Shown in pieces: positions 26,215-34,912 of a stretch of DNA of 64,000 nucleotides (positions are counted from its first letter, which is position 1; every line of letters begins with the position of its first letter). Location: the NCBI RefSeq assembly GCF_007004655.1, contig NZ_ML660096.1, positions 158,059 to 222,058 on the forward strand, given 5' to 3'. Below the pieces are notes generated by a model that was given only the letters and a program-made list of their open reading frames with translations, made no database searches and had not been told where the DNA came from. The translations under genes and the position numbers were made by a program. The stretch comes from Exilibacterium tricleocarpae (GTDB lineage: Bacteria; Pseudomonadota; Gammaproteobacteria; Pseudomonadales; Cellvibrionaceae).

Positions 26215-26796
26215 ATGATTCCTAACAGCATAAATACACCCGTACTAAGCGCCACCGAGGTCAAAAAGCCCAAGTTTGCCCCCAAACTCAACCTGGTGGC
26301 ATTGATGGATATTTTCACCATCCTGGTTTTTTTCCTGCTGCTGAATACGGGCGACGCCGACCGGCTGCAAAACGCCAAGTTCGTCAGCCTGCCCGACTCC
26401 AGTTCAGCATCGGTTCCCCACGTGGAGGCGACCATCGTGATCGACGCGGAGGAAGTGTGGCTCAACGACGAGTTGGTCGTCACGGTGGCCGATATTGGCA
26501 CAGACAGTAAATCCATCGAACCGCTCGCCGAGGCGCTGCAGTCCTACATCGCCAAACGGGGGGAACCGACCAACTACGAAAAGGTCAACGGCCTTGCCGT
26601 TACCATCATGGGCGACAAGTCAGTGCCCTTCTCACTGCTTGAACGAGTGATGAAGACCTGCAGCACAGAGAATTTTCGAGATATATCGCTGGCCGTGAAT
26701 CGCGTCGTTGCCAGACAGATCGCAGCACAGCCGGCGAACGCCGAACCATTGGTGTCCCTGTCCAAAAGCGGCGCGGGAAGCCTGGGAGATAGGTAA
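26215..26796 (+). CDS. ExbD/TolR-type protein 2, with channel Asp
   Basis: I place the start at ATG 26215, one base after the preceding stop; a GTG at 26203 inside the previous gene is possible. The 193-residue protein has the membrane segment PKLNLVALMDIFTILVFFLL, with D32 at the proton-binding position of ExbD/TolR. The periplasmic domain includes VEATIVIDAEEVWLNDELVV and VTIMGDKSVPFSLLERVMKT, typical of the ExbD C-terminal fold. Together with the TolQ-like protein and the other ExbD it should form the inner-membrane motor. The AgmX/PglI gene begins two bases after its stop. Confidence 0.87.
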   Translation: MIPNSINTPVLSATEVKKPKFAPKLNLVALMDIFTILVFFLLLNTGDADRLQNAKFVSLPDSSSASVPHVEATIVIDAEEVWLNDELVVTVADIGTDSKSIEPLAEALQSYIAKRGEPTNYEKVNGLAVTIMGDKSVPFSLLERVMKTCSTENFRDISLAVNRVVARQIAAQPANAEPLVSLSKSGAGSLGDR

Positions 26797-26797
26797 G

Positions 26798-27760
26798 ATG
26801 TCAGCCATAGCCATACAACCTCTATCGCCGGATCTGGCGCTGCCGTGGAGCCCGGATGAGCGACAGGAGCAGGCCTTTAAGCGGTGGACCAAAAACACGT
26901 TTATCGCGCTGCTGCTGATTTTCATCATCGTGCCCTTTTTACCGGTTTTTGAAGCCGAGTATGTGCCGCCGGAGCGGGAGATCATCAAAACCAAGGTGGT
27001 GCTGGAGCCGATCGAGGCACCGCCGCCACCGCCACCGAAGCCAAAACCCAAACCGAAAGTGCAACCGAAGCCCAAGCCCAAACCCAAGGCGACCAAACCC
27101 AAGCCGACTCAGGAGCGGGTCGCCAGCAAGCCGGCCAGTAAGCCGGTCGATACCCGCACCGCGCTGCGCGAGTCGACCGGCCTGTCGCAGGTATCGGCGG
27201 AGCTCAATGCACTGCGCGGCGCCCTCAATGTGGCCGGCATGAAAAAGAAGAAGGTTACCAATAAAGGCCAGGGCGTAGTGGCGACGGTCAATCGCAATAT
27301 ATTGGGAGAAAATCGTGCAACCGAGGCCAGCTTTGGCAACGACATCGACGATGCCACCATGAAGAGTTCAGCGGTGCGCCTGGCGTCTCACGAGACCACG
27401 AATGTCGAGGGCGCCGCCGGTTTGGCCGGCGCGTCCACCGGCGTGCAGTCCCACGGCACCTTTAAGGCCGGGCAGCGCGATATGGAGAGCATTCGCCGTA
27501 TCTTCGAGGCGAAAAAAGGTGCGGTGTATACCCTGTACAACGAGGCTCTCAGCGACTATCCGGAGCTACACGGCAAATTTATTTTCAAGCTCATTATCCA
27601 GTCCGACGGCCATGTCACCGACCTGGCCCTGGTCTCCAGCGAACTGAGCATGCCCGAACTGGAGCGCAAAATACTGGGCCGGATCGCGAAGATAAACTTT
27701 GGCCCTGCCGATGTTGTAGCAACCTCGGTGGAGTATAAGTTTGTCTTTTTTCCGAGTTAG
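26798..27760 (+). CDS. AgmX/PglI C-terminal domain protein, TonB-like (machine component)
   Basis: The ATG at 26798 follows GGAGATAGGTAAG and gives 320 residues. A cytoplasmic start is followed by one membrane anchor (about 35-50, FIALLLIFIIVPFLPVF). A TonB-like Pro-Lys linker follows (PPPPPPKPKPKPKVQPKPKP), and the C-terminal domain at about 235-320 has RRIFEAKKGAVYTLYNEALS, LHGKFIFKLIIQSDGHVTDL and the final strand VEYKFVFF. This domain is the AgmX/PglI C-terminal domain named after two Myxococcus gliding proteins (GltJ and GltI). A TonB-like linker reaching across the periplasm fits transfer of energy from the TolQR-like channel to the outer membrane. It is the last gene of the operon. Confidence 0.88.
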   Translation: MSAIAIQPLSPDLALPWSPDERQEQAFKRWTKNTFIALLLIFIIVPFLPVFEAEYVPPEREIIKTKVVLEPIEAPPPPPPKPKPKPKVQPKPKPKPKATKPKPTQERVASKPASKPVDTRTALRESTGLSQVSAELNALRGALNVAGMKKKKVTNKGQGVVATVNRNILGENRATEASFGNDIDDATMKSSAVRLASHETTNVEGAAGLAGASTGVQSHGTFKAGQRDMESIRRIFEAKKGAVYTLYNEALSDYPELHGKFIFKLIIQSDGHVTDLALVSSELSMPELERKILGRIAKINFGPADVVATSVEYKFVFFPS

Positions 27761-27935
27761 CACGGGTATTGCCGATATGCCGGACCGGCCAGCCTATTTG
27801 TGAATTCAGGTAATGAGGTAGGTTGCGGTTGACGGCTTGAATGGCTGGTTGGGTGAAACCCTCCGGCAGAAGGCAGAGCAGAATGGCACTCGCTGTGGAT
27901 ACCCACTTCTGGCACTTAGCGAGGGCGTGCTAATT

Positions 27936-28014
27936 GATTCTAAGGGGTCGGAGTGCTTGAATTTTGACCAGGAAAGGCCTGGTCAAAATTCAAGCACTCC
28001 GCCCCCTTAGAATC
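27936..28014. repeat. 37-base-arm, five-base-loop inverted repeat
   Basis: Bases 27936-27972 pair with 27978-28014, with a single mismatch. The arms contain GGGGTCGGAGTGCTTGAATT and the loop is AAAGG. It lies 175 bases after the machine operon. It could act as a terminator by position, but the stem is far longer than a normal terminator and has no T-run. It resembles mobile REP-type or MITE-like palindromes. Confidence 0.8.
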
Positions 28015-28033
28015 GAAAGCCCCAGCCTGAGGC

Positions 28034-28062
28034 AGACCTACCCTCGGTATTTTTAATCAATA
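28034..28062 (+). repeat. 29-base sequence shared with the hairpin flank at 63259-63287
   Basis: Both copies begin AGACCTACCC, continue with GTATT and TTAA, and end AATA; 23 of 29 positions agree. At 63259 the copy starts inside the last five bases of the hairpin arm. Here it starts 20 bases after an unrelated hairpin. It may be the conserved border of an insertion element. Confidence 0.55.
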
Positions 28063-28530
28063 GCGGTAAAGAGGGAGTGAGAGTCGATAAATTGTGCGAG
28101 CCCTCTTCAAATATCACCAAAAGTAGGCCCCTCAAGCGAGTACCATTCGGGCCTGACCCCACACTGTACCGACCTCGCTTCGTAACAACTTAAGTCAGCG
28201 CTATTCAAATCAGGCCGCCGTAACCGGATAGGACTGTGGGCAACTAAGCAGTTAGCGGAAAACTCGCAAATGTCGCCCGAGTTACTGCTCTATATCAGCG
28301 CCATCCCTGCTGCAAAAGTGCGCCAATGAAGACGCCGGCCGTGGACCAGATCACACTTTAAAATCCGCAACACGTCGCCCTAACCCACAGCTATCGCAGC
28401 CGTTTTTCGGCCGCCAAAAACTGACTGTCCATTGCGGCCAACCGCATTGAATCTGTGAAACACTACCGTACTTTTTACAAGGCGGGTGTCACCATGGCGT
28501 TCTTGTTAGAACAAAAACGGCGGAGTATTT

Positions 28531-31500
28531 ATGAACGCCTCACCAGTGAAAGCCTTACCCATGAAAACCCGAACCCTTCTAGCTTGCGTGCTGATTCCAT
28601 TGGCACTTTGGGGCTGCTCCGGCGAATCGTCACCCGATGCGGGTGACGATGGCGACAAAAGCGCGTTAAAAAATGAGACGCCTTTCGCATTCGTCCAGCG
28701 GAGTATAACGGACACGGCACAGAAAACACAAACCTTGTTCGACGCCAAGTTTTCCGACGCCGGGCAGACACCGCTGGAGCTGATGTCGCCCTACGATTTT
28801 AATCCGGGGGCCAAGCTCCTGGTGCGTTCGGGCCTGGACCCCGAAGCCGTCAACGAAGATATTCTGTCAACCTACTTCGGCACCGGCGTCTACGACGTGA
28901 AAGACCTGAACGTCTCGCCGGATGGTAAGCAACTGGTGTTTGCCGCCCGCGGCGCCGAGTCCCACCCCACTGATTCCACCTGGAATATTTTTCTCTACAA
29001 CTTCGAGAGCAAGCGGCTCCGGCGGGTGATTGAGGACGACGCCTTTGCCAACGCCGGACAGGACACCAACCCGACCATCACCTGGGACGGCGACATTATC
29101 TTTTCCTCCGACCGCGACGCCGGCAACCCGGCCCGGCCGCGCGAAAATATCGAACTGGTCGGCACTCTGTGCCGCAAAATCGATCCGGTGGAAAACCCGT
29201 CGCTGTTGCACTCGATGAGCATCGACGGCGAGAACCTGATCCAGCTCACTTACGGTCGCTACAACCACGATATCAAACCCGGTACGCTGAAAGACGGCCG
29301 CGTTGCATTTGTGCGCTGGGAGCGCAGCTTTCAACCGGTAACCAACTGCCCGGCCGGCGCCAAGGGTGGCAGCGGCGATATTTTCGGGCCGCCCGAAACC
29401 TACCCCAATGGCCTCGGCAGCCCCGACCGCTGGGATTCCAACACCACCTGCCGCCTGTCGAAGTCGACACCCACCGGCCTGGTCGCCGTCACCAACCACT
29501 ATAAGCTGCTGACCATCGGCGAAGACAAGGAGTCGCTGGAGCAACTGTACAACACGGTGACTGCGGTTTCCTCGGAAGAGGCCTTCCTCGCCATCGATCG
29601 CATATTCCAGGCCGAAAACGGCAACCTGTTCAGTCTGGTACGGCACCAGTACAACCCGGTATCGGGCGGTGCGCTGCTGGAATTGCAGCCCACTCACAAC
29701 GCCAGCCAGGGCACCGTGTTTACGCAGTTGTCCGCCCGGGCATTGACCAGCAAAGAAGTCGATCTGTACCCCGGCCAACTGTCCGACAACGGTTGGTTCA
29801 GCGCTTTCTGGCCCTATCGCGACGGCACTTCCCGGCTGATGATAAGCTGGGCCAACTGCACCCTGCAGGACGGCGGTGTAAGTTCTTTCTGCAACGCGCA
29901 AAACACCGACGGCGAGTTGGACGTAAAATACGGCCTGTGGGTGTTCGACCCCGCCAGCGATACCCGCTCACCCCTGGTGCAAGCCAAACAAGACACCGTC
30001 TTCAGCGACCTGGCTATGGCCCAACCCCACACCGGCGATGACCTGAGCCTGACACCTTTCGATCCCAACTTCGTCGATAACGAAGATGCCACCCGCATCA
30101 AGTGCAGTTTCGACAACAACGCGCCGCTGGCGCTGGCCGGTCCCGATCGCAGCGGTCTGCTGGGCCAGAGCTTTACCTTTGACGGCTCCAACAGCAGCGA
30201 TCCCGACGGCGATCCCATCACCTACTACTGGTCGCTTACCGCCCAGCCCGACAACAGCACCGTGGCACTGAGCAACGCCAACGTCGCCAACCCGTCACTG
30301 CTGCCGGATCAAGTCGGCGTCTACACCCTGCAGTTGGTGGTGAATGACGGCGAACTGGACAGCGCGCCTGACAGCGTGACGCTCACCGTGGTGCAGGCCA
30401 ACAATGGCAAACCGGTGGCCAATGCCGGTCCCGACCAGCGCGTCCTGCTAGGCGCGACCGTCGCTCTGAACGGCTCGGCCAGTAGCGACCCCGACGGCGA
30501 CCCGCTCACCTACCGCTGGTCGGTCATCAGCCGGCCCGCCGGCAGTAGCGCCGCGCTGAACGACGCCGCCGCGGCCATGCCGCAGTTCACACCCGACCGC
30601 CAGGGAGTCTACATTGTCGAGTTGATCGTCAACGACGGCGTCTATGACAGCGCCGCCGATACCGTTAACATCACCGTGGGTGTGGCGCCGAACAACAGCA
30701 AACCCATCGCCAATGCCGGCCCGGATGTCGCCGGTCTGGTGGGCACGCCGGTGGCACTTAACGGCAGTGGCAGCCGCGATCCCGACGGCGACAGCCTGTC
30801 CTATCGCTGGACCCTGATCAGCGCACCGGCGGGCGCCAATGCGATGCTGAACAACGCCGGCGCCGTCACCCCGAGCCTGACTTCCGACCAGGCGGGTAGT
30901 TATATCGTGCAGTTGATCGTCAACGACGGCCGCCTCGACAGCGATGCCGACACCGCAACGGTAACGCTCAATCCCGCCAACAGCGCACCGATTGCCAATG
31001 CCGGCGCCAACCGGCAGGTGCGCATCAACGAGTTGGTGATGCTCGACGGCACCGGCAGCCGCGATCCCGACGGCGATGCCTTGACCTACCGCTGGGCGCT
31101 GGTGTCACAGCCCGGCGGCGGCACCCTGGCCAATGCCAACAGCGCACAACCGAGTTTCACGCCGACCCAGCCCGGTGTATATACCGCGCGCCTGATCGTC
31201 AATGACGGCAGCCTCGACAGCGCACCGGATACCGTGGCCATTACCGTGACCGACCCCAATACCAAACCGGTGGCCAACGCCGGTGTTGACCAGACGGTAA
31301 ACGTAGGTGATCGCGTGTCCCTGGACGGCTCGCGCAGCAGCGACGCCGACGGCGACCCGCTCACCTATCGCTGGGTACTCGCCTCACAGCCCAACGGCAG
31401 CAGCGTAATGCTGACCGATGCCGACAAGGTCAACCCGAGCTTTACCGCCGGCGAGGAAGGTATTTACACGGTGCAATTGGTCGTTAACGACGGCACCGAC

Positions 31501-33615
31501 GACAGCGAGATGGACAGCGTCAGCATTACTGTCAACCAATTGCAGAACCGTCCGGTGGCCAATGCCGGCCCGGACCAGACCGGTCCCCTTGGTGATGTGT
31601 TCGTGCTGGATGGTTCCGCCAGCCGCGACGCGGACGGCGACCCGCTCACTTACGCGTGGACGCTGTTGACCCAGCCAGACGACAGCCAGGCGGTTCTGTC
31701 CGATCCCACTGCGGTGAACCCGCAGCTCGAAGCTGATGTGGCCGGTGCCTATACCGTGCAGCTGATCGTCAACGACGGTCAGGTCAACAGCGCACCGGAC
31801 ACGGTGACCCTCACAGCCGAGGCACCCAATAACAAACCGGTGGCCAATGCCGGGCCGGATCAGCATTTCGAGATCGACCAGACTCTGGTTCTGGACGGTT
31901 CCGGCAGCACCGATCCGGACGGCGACGCTCTGACTTATGCGTGGGAGATTGTCAGCCCGGCCAACCCGACCGCATCGCTGTCGGACACCACCGCTGTGGC
32001 TCCGAGCATCAAGCTCACCGGCCCGGAGACCTACGTGGTGCAACTGGTGGTGTACGACGGCAAGGCGTTCAGCGAACCCGACACCGTCACCCTGAATCAC
32101 AGCAACACCAAACCGGTGGCCAATGCCGGTCCCGACCAGAAGGGCAACGTGGGTGAAGAGATTGTGTTGGACGGTTCCGGCAGTACTGATGTCGATGGCG
32201 ACCCGCTTACCTATCGCTGGAGCCTGTTGTCGCAGCCGATAACCAGTCAGGCCGCCCTCGACGATACCACCGCGGTCAAACCGCGTTTTACCCTGGATGC
32301 CGCGGGCATGTACGAGGTGCAGCTGATTGTCAACGACGGTTACGTCGACAGCAATCCGGATATCGTGCTGGTGCACGCGGCAGAAAATACTGCACCGGTG
32401 GCCAGCGCCGGCCCGGATCAGATTGTCAACAACGGCAGCGTGGCCAATCTCGACGGCAGCGGCAGCTTCGACGCTGACAACGATCCACTGACCTACCGCT
32501 GGAGCTTACTGCGCAAGCCCGCCTCGAGCCAGAGCCAGCTGTCTGACACCAGCAGTGTGACACCTACGCTGGACATCGATGTCTACGGCGAGTACGTGGC
32601 CCAGTTAATCGTCAACGATGGCAGCGTCGACAGTGCCCCCGACACGGTGCGGCTGACCAGTGAAAACCTGCGCCCGGTGGCCAAAGCCGGTGACGACCGC
32701 GGCGTTGATGTCGGTAGAAAGGTAACCCTGGACGGCTCCGATAGCTACGATCCGGACGGCAGCAACCTGAGTTATCGCTGGAGTCTCATTCGCAAACCAC
32801 AGGGCAGTACGGCGGACCTGCAAAACGCGGAAAGTGCGCAACCGGACTTCACTGCCGATCGTGAAGGTACCTACGTCGCCCAGTTGATCGTCAATGACGG
32901 CCTGCTCGACAGCCGTCCCGACACAGTCGCGATTACGGCGACCGAGGAACCCACGACCTGTGAGATATCCCATGAGACCAAGCGTACGCTGCCGATAACC
33001 ATCAGGGATTTCAAACGGTCGCACCCGGACTTCGAATACCGCATCGGTGAAGACTATGGCATTGTCAAGTCGACCCTGGGCAGCGACGGCCTGCCGGTCT
33101 ACTCGAAACGCAACGGTTCCACGCCGACCACCACCGGCAGGAGAAACTTCGATCAATGGTACCGGGACGTACCCGGGGTGAACATCAACATACCGAAGAC
33201 GTTGACCATTTCGCGACAGCCGGATTCCACCGTCTGGTCGTACAGCAACGACGACTTCTTCCCGATCGATGGCGAGGGCTGGGGCAACACCGGACTCACT
33301 ACACCGGATCACAACTACCACTTTACGTTGGAAACCCATCTGGTGTTCGACTACAAAGGCGGTGAAGTGTTTACCTTCGTCGGCGATGACGACCTGTGGT
33401 TGTTTATCAACGGCAAGCGCGTTATCGATATCGGCGGCGTGCACTCGGCCCTGACCAGGACAGTGAGAATCGACCAGGTCGCCAACAGCCTCGGATTGGA
33501 AAAAGGCAAACGCTACTCGTTCGACCTGTTCTTTGCCGAGCGCCACACCACCAAATCGGAGTTTGCTTTCCAGACTAATATGGACCTCGAGTGCGTGCCC
33601 ACCGACGAGCAGTAA
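28531..33615 (+). CDS. giant lipoprotein: beta-propeller-like region, ten PKD repeats, fibro-slime domain
   Basis: This 1694-residue protein starts at ATG 28531, six bases after GGCGGAG. Its signal ends in the lipobox LWGC (about Cys29), so it is a surface or periplasmic lipoprotein. Residues 60-520 hold TolB/PD40-like propeller strands such as DLNVSPDGKQLVFAARGAES and TITWDGDIIFSSDRDAGNPA. From about 528 to 1472 there are ten PKD-type repeats of about 95 residues, each with a form of KPVANAGPDQ, LDGSGSxDPDGDxLTYRW and QLIVNDG. The C-terminal domain (about 1480-1690) has LPITIRDFKRSHPDFEY, VFTFVGDDDLWLFINGKRVI and DLFFAERHTTKSEFAF. This matches the fibro-slime domain first noted in Fibrobacter and Dictyostelium. 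It is likely an adhesive or carbohydrate-binding surface protein. Confidence 0.85.
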   Translation: MNASPVKALPMKTRTLLACVLIPLALWGCSGESSPDAGDDGDKSALKNETPFAFVQRSITDTAQKTQTLFDAKFSDAGQTPLELMSPYDFNPGAKLLVRSGLDPEAVNEDILSTYFGTGVYDVKDLNVSPDGKQLVFAARGAESHPTDSTWNIFLYNFESKRLRRVIEDDAFANAGQDTNPTITWDGDIIFSSDRDAGNPARPRENIELVGTLCRKIDPVENPSLLHSMSIDGENLIQLTYGRYNHDIKPGTLKDGRVAFVRWERSFQPVTNCPAGAKGGSGDIFGPPETYPNGLGSPDRWDSNTTCRLSKSTPTGLVAVTNHYKLLTIGEDKESLEQLYNTVTAVSSEEAFLAIDRIFQAENGNLFSLVRHQYNPVSGGALLELQPTHNASQGTVFTQLSARALTSKEVDLYPGQLSDNGWFSAFWPYRDGTSRLMISWANCTLQDGGVSSFCNAQNTDGELDVKYGLWVFDPASDTRSPLVQAKQDTVFSDLAMAQPHTGDDLSLTPFDPNFVDNEDATRIKCSFDNNAPLALAGPDRSGLLGQSFTFDGSNSSDPDGDPITYYWSLTAQPDNSTVALSNANVANPSLLPDQVGVYTLQLVVNDGELDSAPDSVTLTVVQANNGKPVANAGPDQRVLLGATVALNGSASSDPDGDPLTYRWSVISRPAGSSAALNDAAAAMPQFTPDRQGVYIVELIVNDGVYDSAADTVNITVGVAPNNSKPIANAGPDVAGLVGTPVALNGSGSRDPDGDSLSYRWTLISAPAGANAMLNNAGAVTPSLTSDQAGSYIVQLIVNDGRLDSDADTATVTLNPANSAPIANAGANRQVRINELVMLDGTGSRDPDGDALTYRWALVSQPGGGTLANANSAQPSFTPTQPGVYTARLIVNDGSLDSAPDTVAITVTDPNTKPVANAGVDQTVNVGDRVSLDGSRSSDADGDPLTYRWVLASQPNGSSVMLTDADKVNPSFTAGEEGIYTVQLVVNDGTDDSEMDSVSITVNQLQNRPVANAGPDQTGPLGDVFVLDGSASRDADGDPLTYAWTLLTQPDDSQAVLSDPTAVNPQLEADVAGAYTVQLIVNDGQVNSAPDTVTLTAEAPNNKPVANAGPDQHFEIDQTLVLDGSGSTDPDGDALTYAWEIVSPANPTASLSDTTAVAPSIKLTGPETYVVQLVVYDGKAFSEPDTVTLNHSNTKPVANAGPDQKGNVGEEIVLDGSGSTDVDGDPLTYRWSLLSQPITSQAALDDTTAVKPRFTLDAAGMYEVQLIVNDGYVDSNPDIVLVHAAENTAPVASAGPDQIVNNGSVANLDGSGSFDADNDPLTYRWSLLRKPASSQSQLSDTSSVTPTLDIDVYGEYVAQLIVNDGSVDSAPDTVRLTSENLRPVAKAGDDRGVDVGRKVTLDGSDSYDPDGSNLSYRWSLIRKPQGSTADLQNAESAQPDFTADREGTYVAQLIVNDGLLDSRPDTVAITATEEPTTCEISHETKRTLPITIRDFKRSHPDFEYRIGEDYGIVKSTLGSDGLPVYSKRNGSTPTTTGRRNFDQWYRDVPGVNINIPKTLTISRQPDSTVWSYSNDDFFPIDGEGWGNTGLTTPDHNYHFTLETHLVFDYKGGEVFTFVGDDDLWLFINGKRVIDIGGVHSALTRTVRIDQVANSLGLEKGKRYSFDLFFAERHTTKSEFAFQTNMDLECVPTDEQ

Positions 33616-33678
33616 CAGTCGGGGGCCGCTGCTCCTTTACAACGGGGTTCCCTCTTTACTTAGATAATAATTTCCATT

Positions 33679-33720
33679 GGCAATTCTCCCGGCTGAAGAA
33701 GATCAGGGCGGGAGATTGCC
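33679..33720 (+). terminator. hairpin terminator of the fibro-slime gene
   Basis: GGCAATTCTCCCG at 33679-33691 pairs with CGGGAGATTGCC at 33709-33720 with one bulge, about 65 bases after the stop codon at 33615. No long T-run follows. Confidence 0.6.
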
Positions 33721-33819
33721 TCATCTATCAAACCGGTAAGCGCTAGCTAAAAAACTACCCGCCCTGCCCTTTGACTTCGCACTCGTTTTCACTAGTATTG
33801 CGTAAACAGGAGTGCGCCC

Positions 33820-34620
33820 ATGAACCACATCGTAAAAAAAGGCGAAAACCTCACCCGTATCGCCGCCCAGCATAATCTCTCGTTAACCAGACTCCTGGCC
33901 GCCAACCCGAGTTTGAAAGCCGACCCCAACAGCCTCGGCATCGGCGCCAAACTGGTCATTCCCGAAGATGATGCCGGAGACGACAGCAACGAGTCCGCCG
34001 ACTATTTTCGCGTCGCCGCCGGGCAATTGACTTTCGACGCCGAGGGCCTGGAGACGCCGGGTAGATTTTTCAGCCGCCGCCCCCATGTTCCCAGCGCCTC
34101 CTCCGGTGTCACCATCGGCCGCGGCTATGATATGAAAGAGCGCTCGGCGGAAGAGATTGTCGAGGACCTCACCGTCGCCGGCGTGGCGCCGGGGCAGGCC
34201 CAGAAGTTTGCCCAGTGTCGCGGCTTGCAGGGCGCGCGAGCAGAACAATGCCTGCGCGAAAACAACTACACCCGCCTGACTATCACCCCGCGCCAACAAC
34301 AACGGTTGTTCGACATCACCTACGCCGAACTGATGGGCGATGTCGTGAGAATCTCCGGCAAACCCGATGTGGTGGCCAAATACGGAGAAACGGACTGGCA
34401 GCAGCTCCATCCCCTGCTGCGCGACGTGGTGGTGGATCTGCGCTACCGGGGCGACTACACCGGTGCCACCCGGGAGCGGGTACAGCCTGTCATGGTGCAA
34501 AATAACCTGACCGAACTGAACGAACTTATGGCCGATCGCGACTACTGGGTGGAGACCAGAGGGGTGCCGCTGGATCGTTTCCGGCGCCGCCGCGATTACC
34601 TCGCGAGTGCCTTGACCTGA
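33820..34620 (+). CDS. LysM plus pesticin/T4-type lysozyme domain (lysis cassette)
   Basis: The 266-residue protein has an N-terminal LysM domain at 1-48 (VKKGENLTRIAAQHNLSLTR), which binds peptidoglycan. A lysozyme-like domain follows from about 62. Its catalytic glutamate is E75 in LTFDAEGLETPG, followed by GVTIGRGYDMKERS with T98 and D104. This Glu-then-Thr arrangement is that of the pesticin/T4 lysozyme group, which cuts the glycan strand. There is no signal peptide, so release would need the holin encoded next or another route. The ribosome site AGGAG is clear. The same cassette holds a holin (34913) and an M15 peptidase (35454), but no other phage genes. Confidence 0.82.
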   Translation: MNHIVKKGENLTRIAAQHNLSLTRLLAANPSLKADPNSLGIGAKLVIPEDDAGDDSNESADYFRVAAGQLTFDAEGLETPGRFFSRRPHVPSASSGVTIGRGYDMKERSAEEIVEDLTVAGVAPGQAQKFAQCRGLQGARAEQCLRENNYTRLTITPRQQQRLFDITYAELMGDVVRISGKPDVVAKYGETDWQQLHPLLRDVVVDLRYRGDYTGATRERVQPVMVQNNLTELNELMADRDYWVETRGVPLDRFRRRRDYLASALT

Positions 34621-34848
34621 CCGGCCGGCAAGCCAGAGACATGGCCTCGCGGCGAGTGCCTCCGTATTCATTATAAGAATAATCGATAAATATATAACCA
34701 GCGCATATCGGTCGAGCCATCGCCCGCGGTACCACCATGTCAAACCGCGCGCCAGACCGGATACCGGGAGTCGTCCCCCAACACCCATTGCTGCCATGGC
34801 TGCGTGAATATTTACATTGTCATACCGCACTCAATTACTATACTGATC

Positions 34849-34878
34849 CGGAAAACTTCGGAAAACTTCGGAAAACTA
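34849..34878 (+). repeat. short tandem repeat (three units of about 10 bases)
   Basis: CGGAAAACTT occurs twice in full and a third time almost in full, ending 34 bases before the holin start codon. It may be replication slippage. It sits in the likely 5' leader of the holin gene. Confidence 0.7.
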
Positions 34879-34912
34879 TAATTTATACCAATAACAAAAA
34901 GGAGATGTGGCC

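Larger units (their letters stand above)
27761..28530. other. 770-base intergenic region between the machine operon and the fibro-slime gene
   Basis: No credible gene was found. The region contains the 37-base-arm hairpin at 27936-28014 and a 29-base sequence at 28034-28062 that recurs next to the hairpin at 63152-63263. The remainder (28070-28500) shows no recognisable element. The ribosome site GGCGGAG for the next gene lies near 28515. Confidence 0.5.

Noticed and set aside
28301-28330. Third copy of the 112-base hairpin loop (CATCCCTGCTGC)
   Set aside because: Only about ten bases match and no flanking self-complementary arms of the right size are present.
31384-32376. Long open frame antisense to the PKD repeats
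   Set aside because: The plus-strand frame encodes ten regular PKD repeats; the antisense frame is open only because of codon bias in the repeats.
30115-32950. CRISPR-like regular repeats
   Set aside because: The periodicity is about 285 bases, in frame and encodes PKD domains; no short direct repeats with unique spacers exist.
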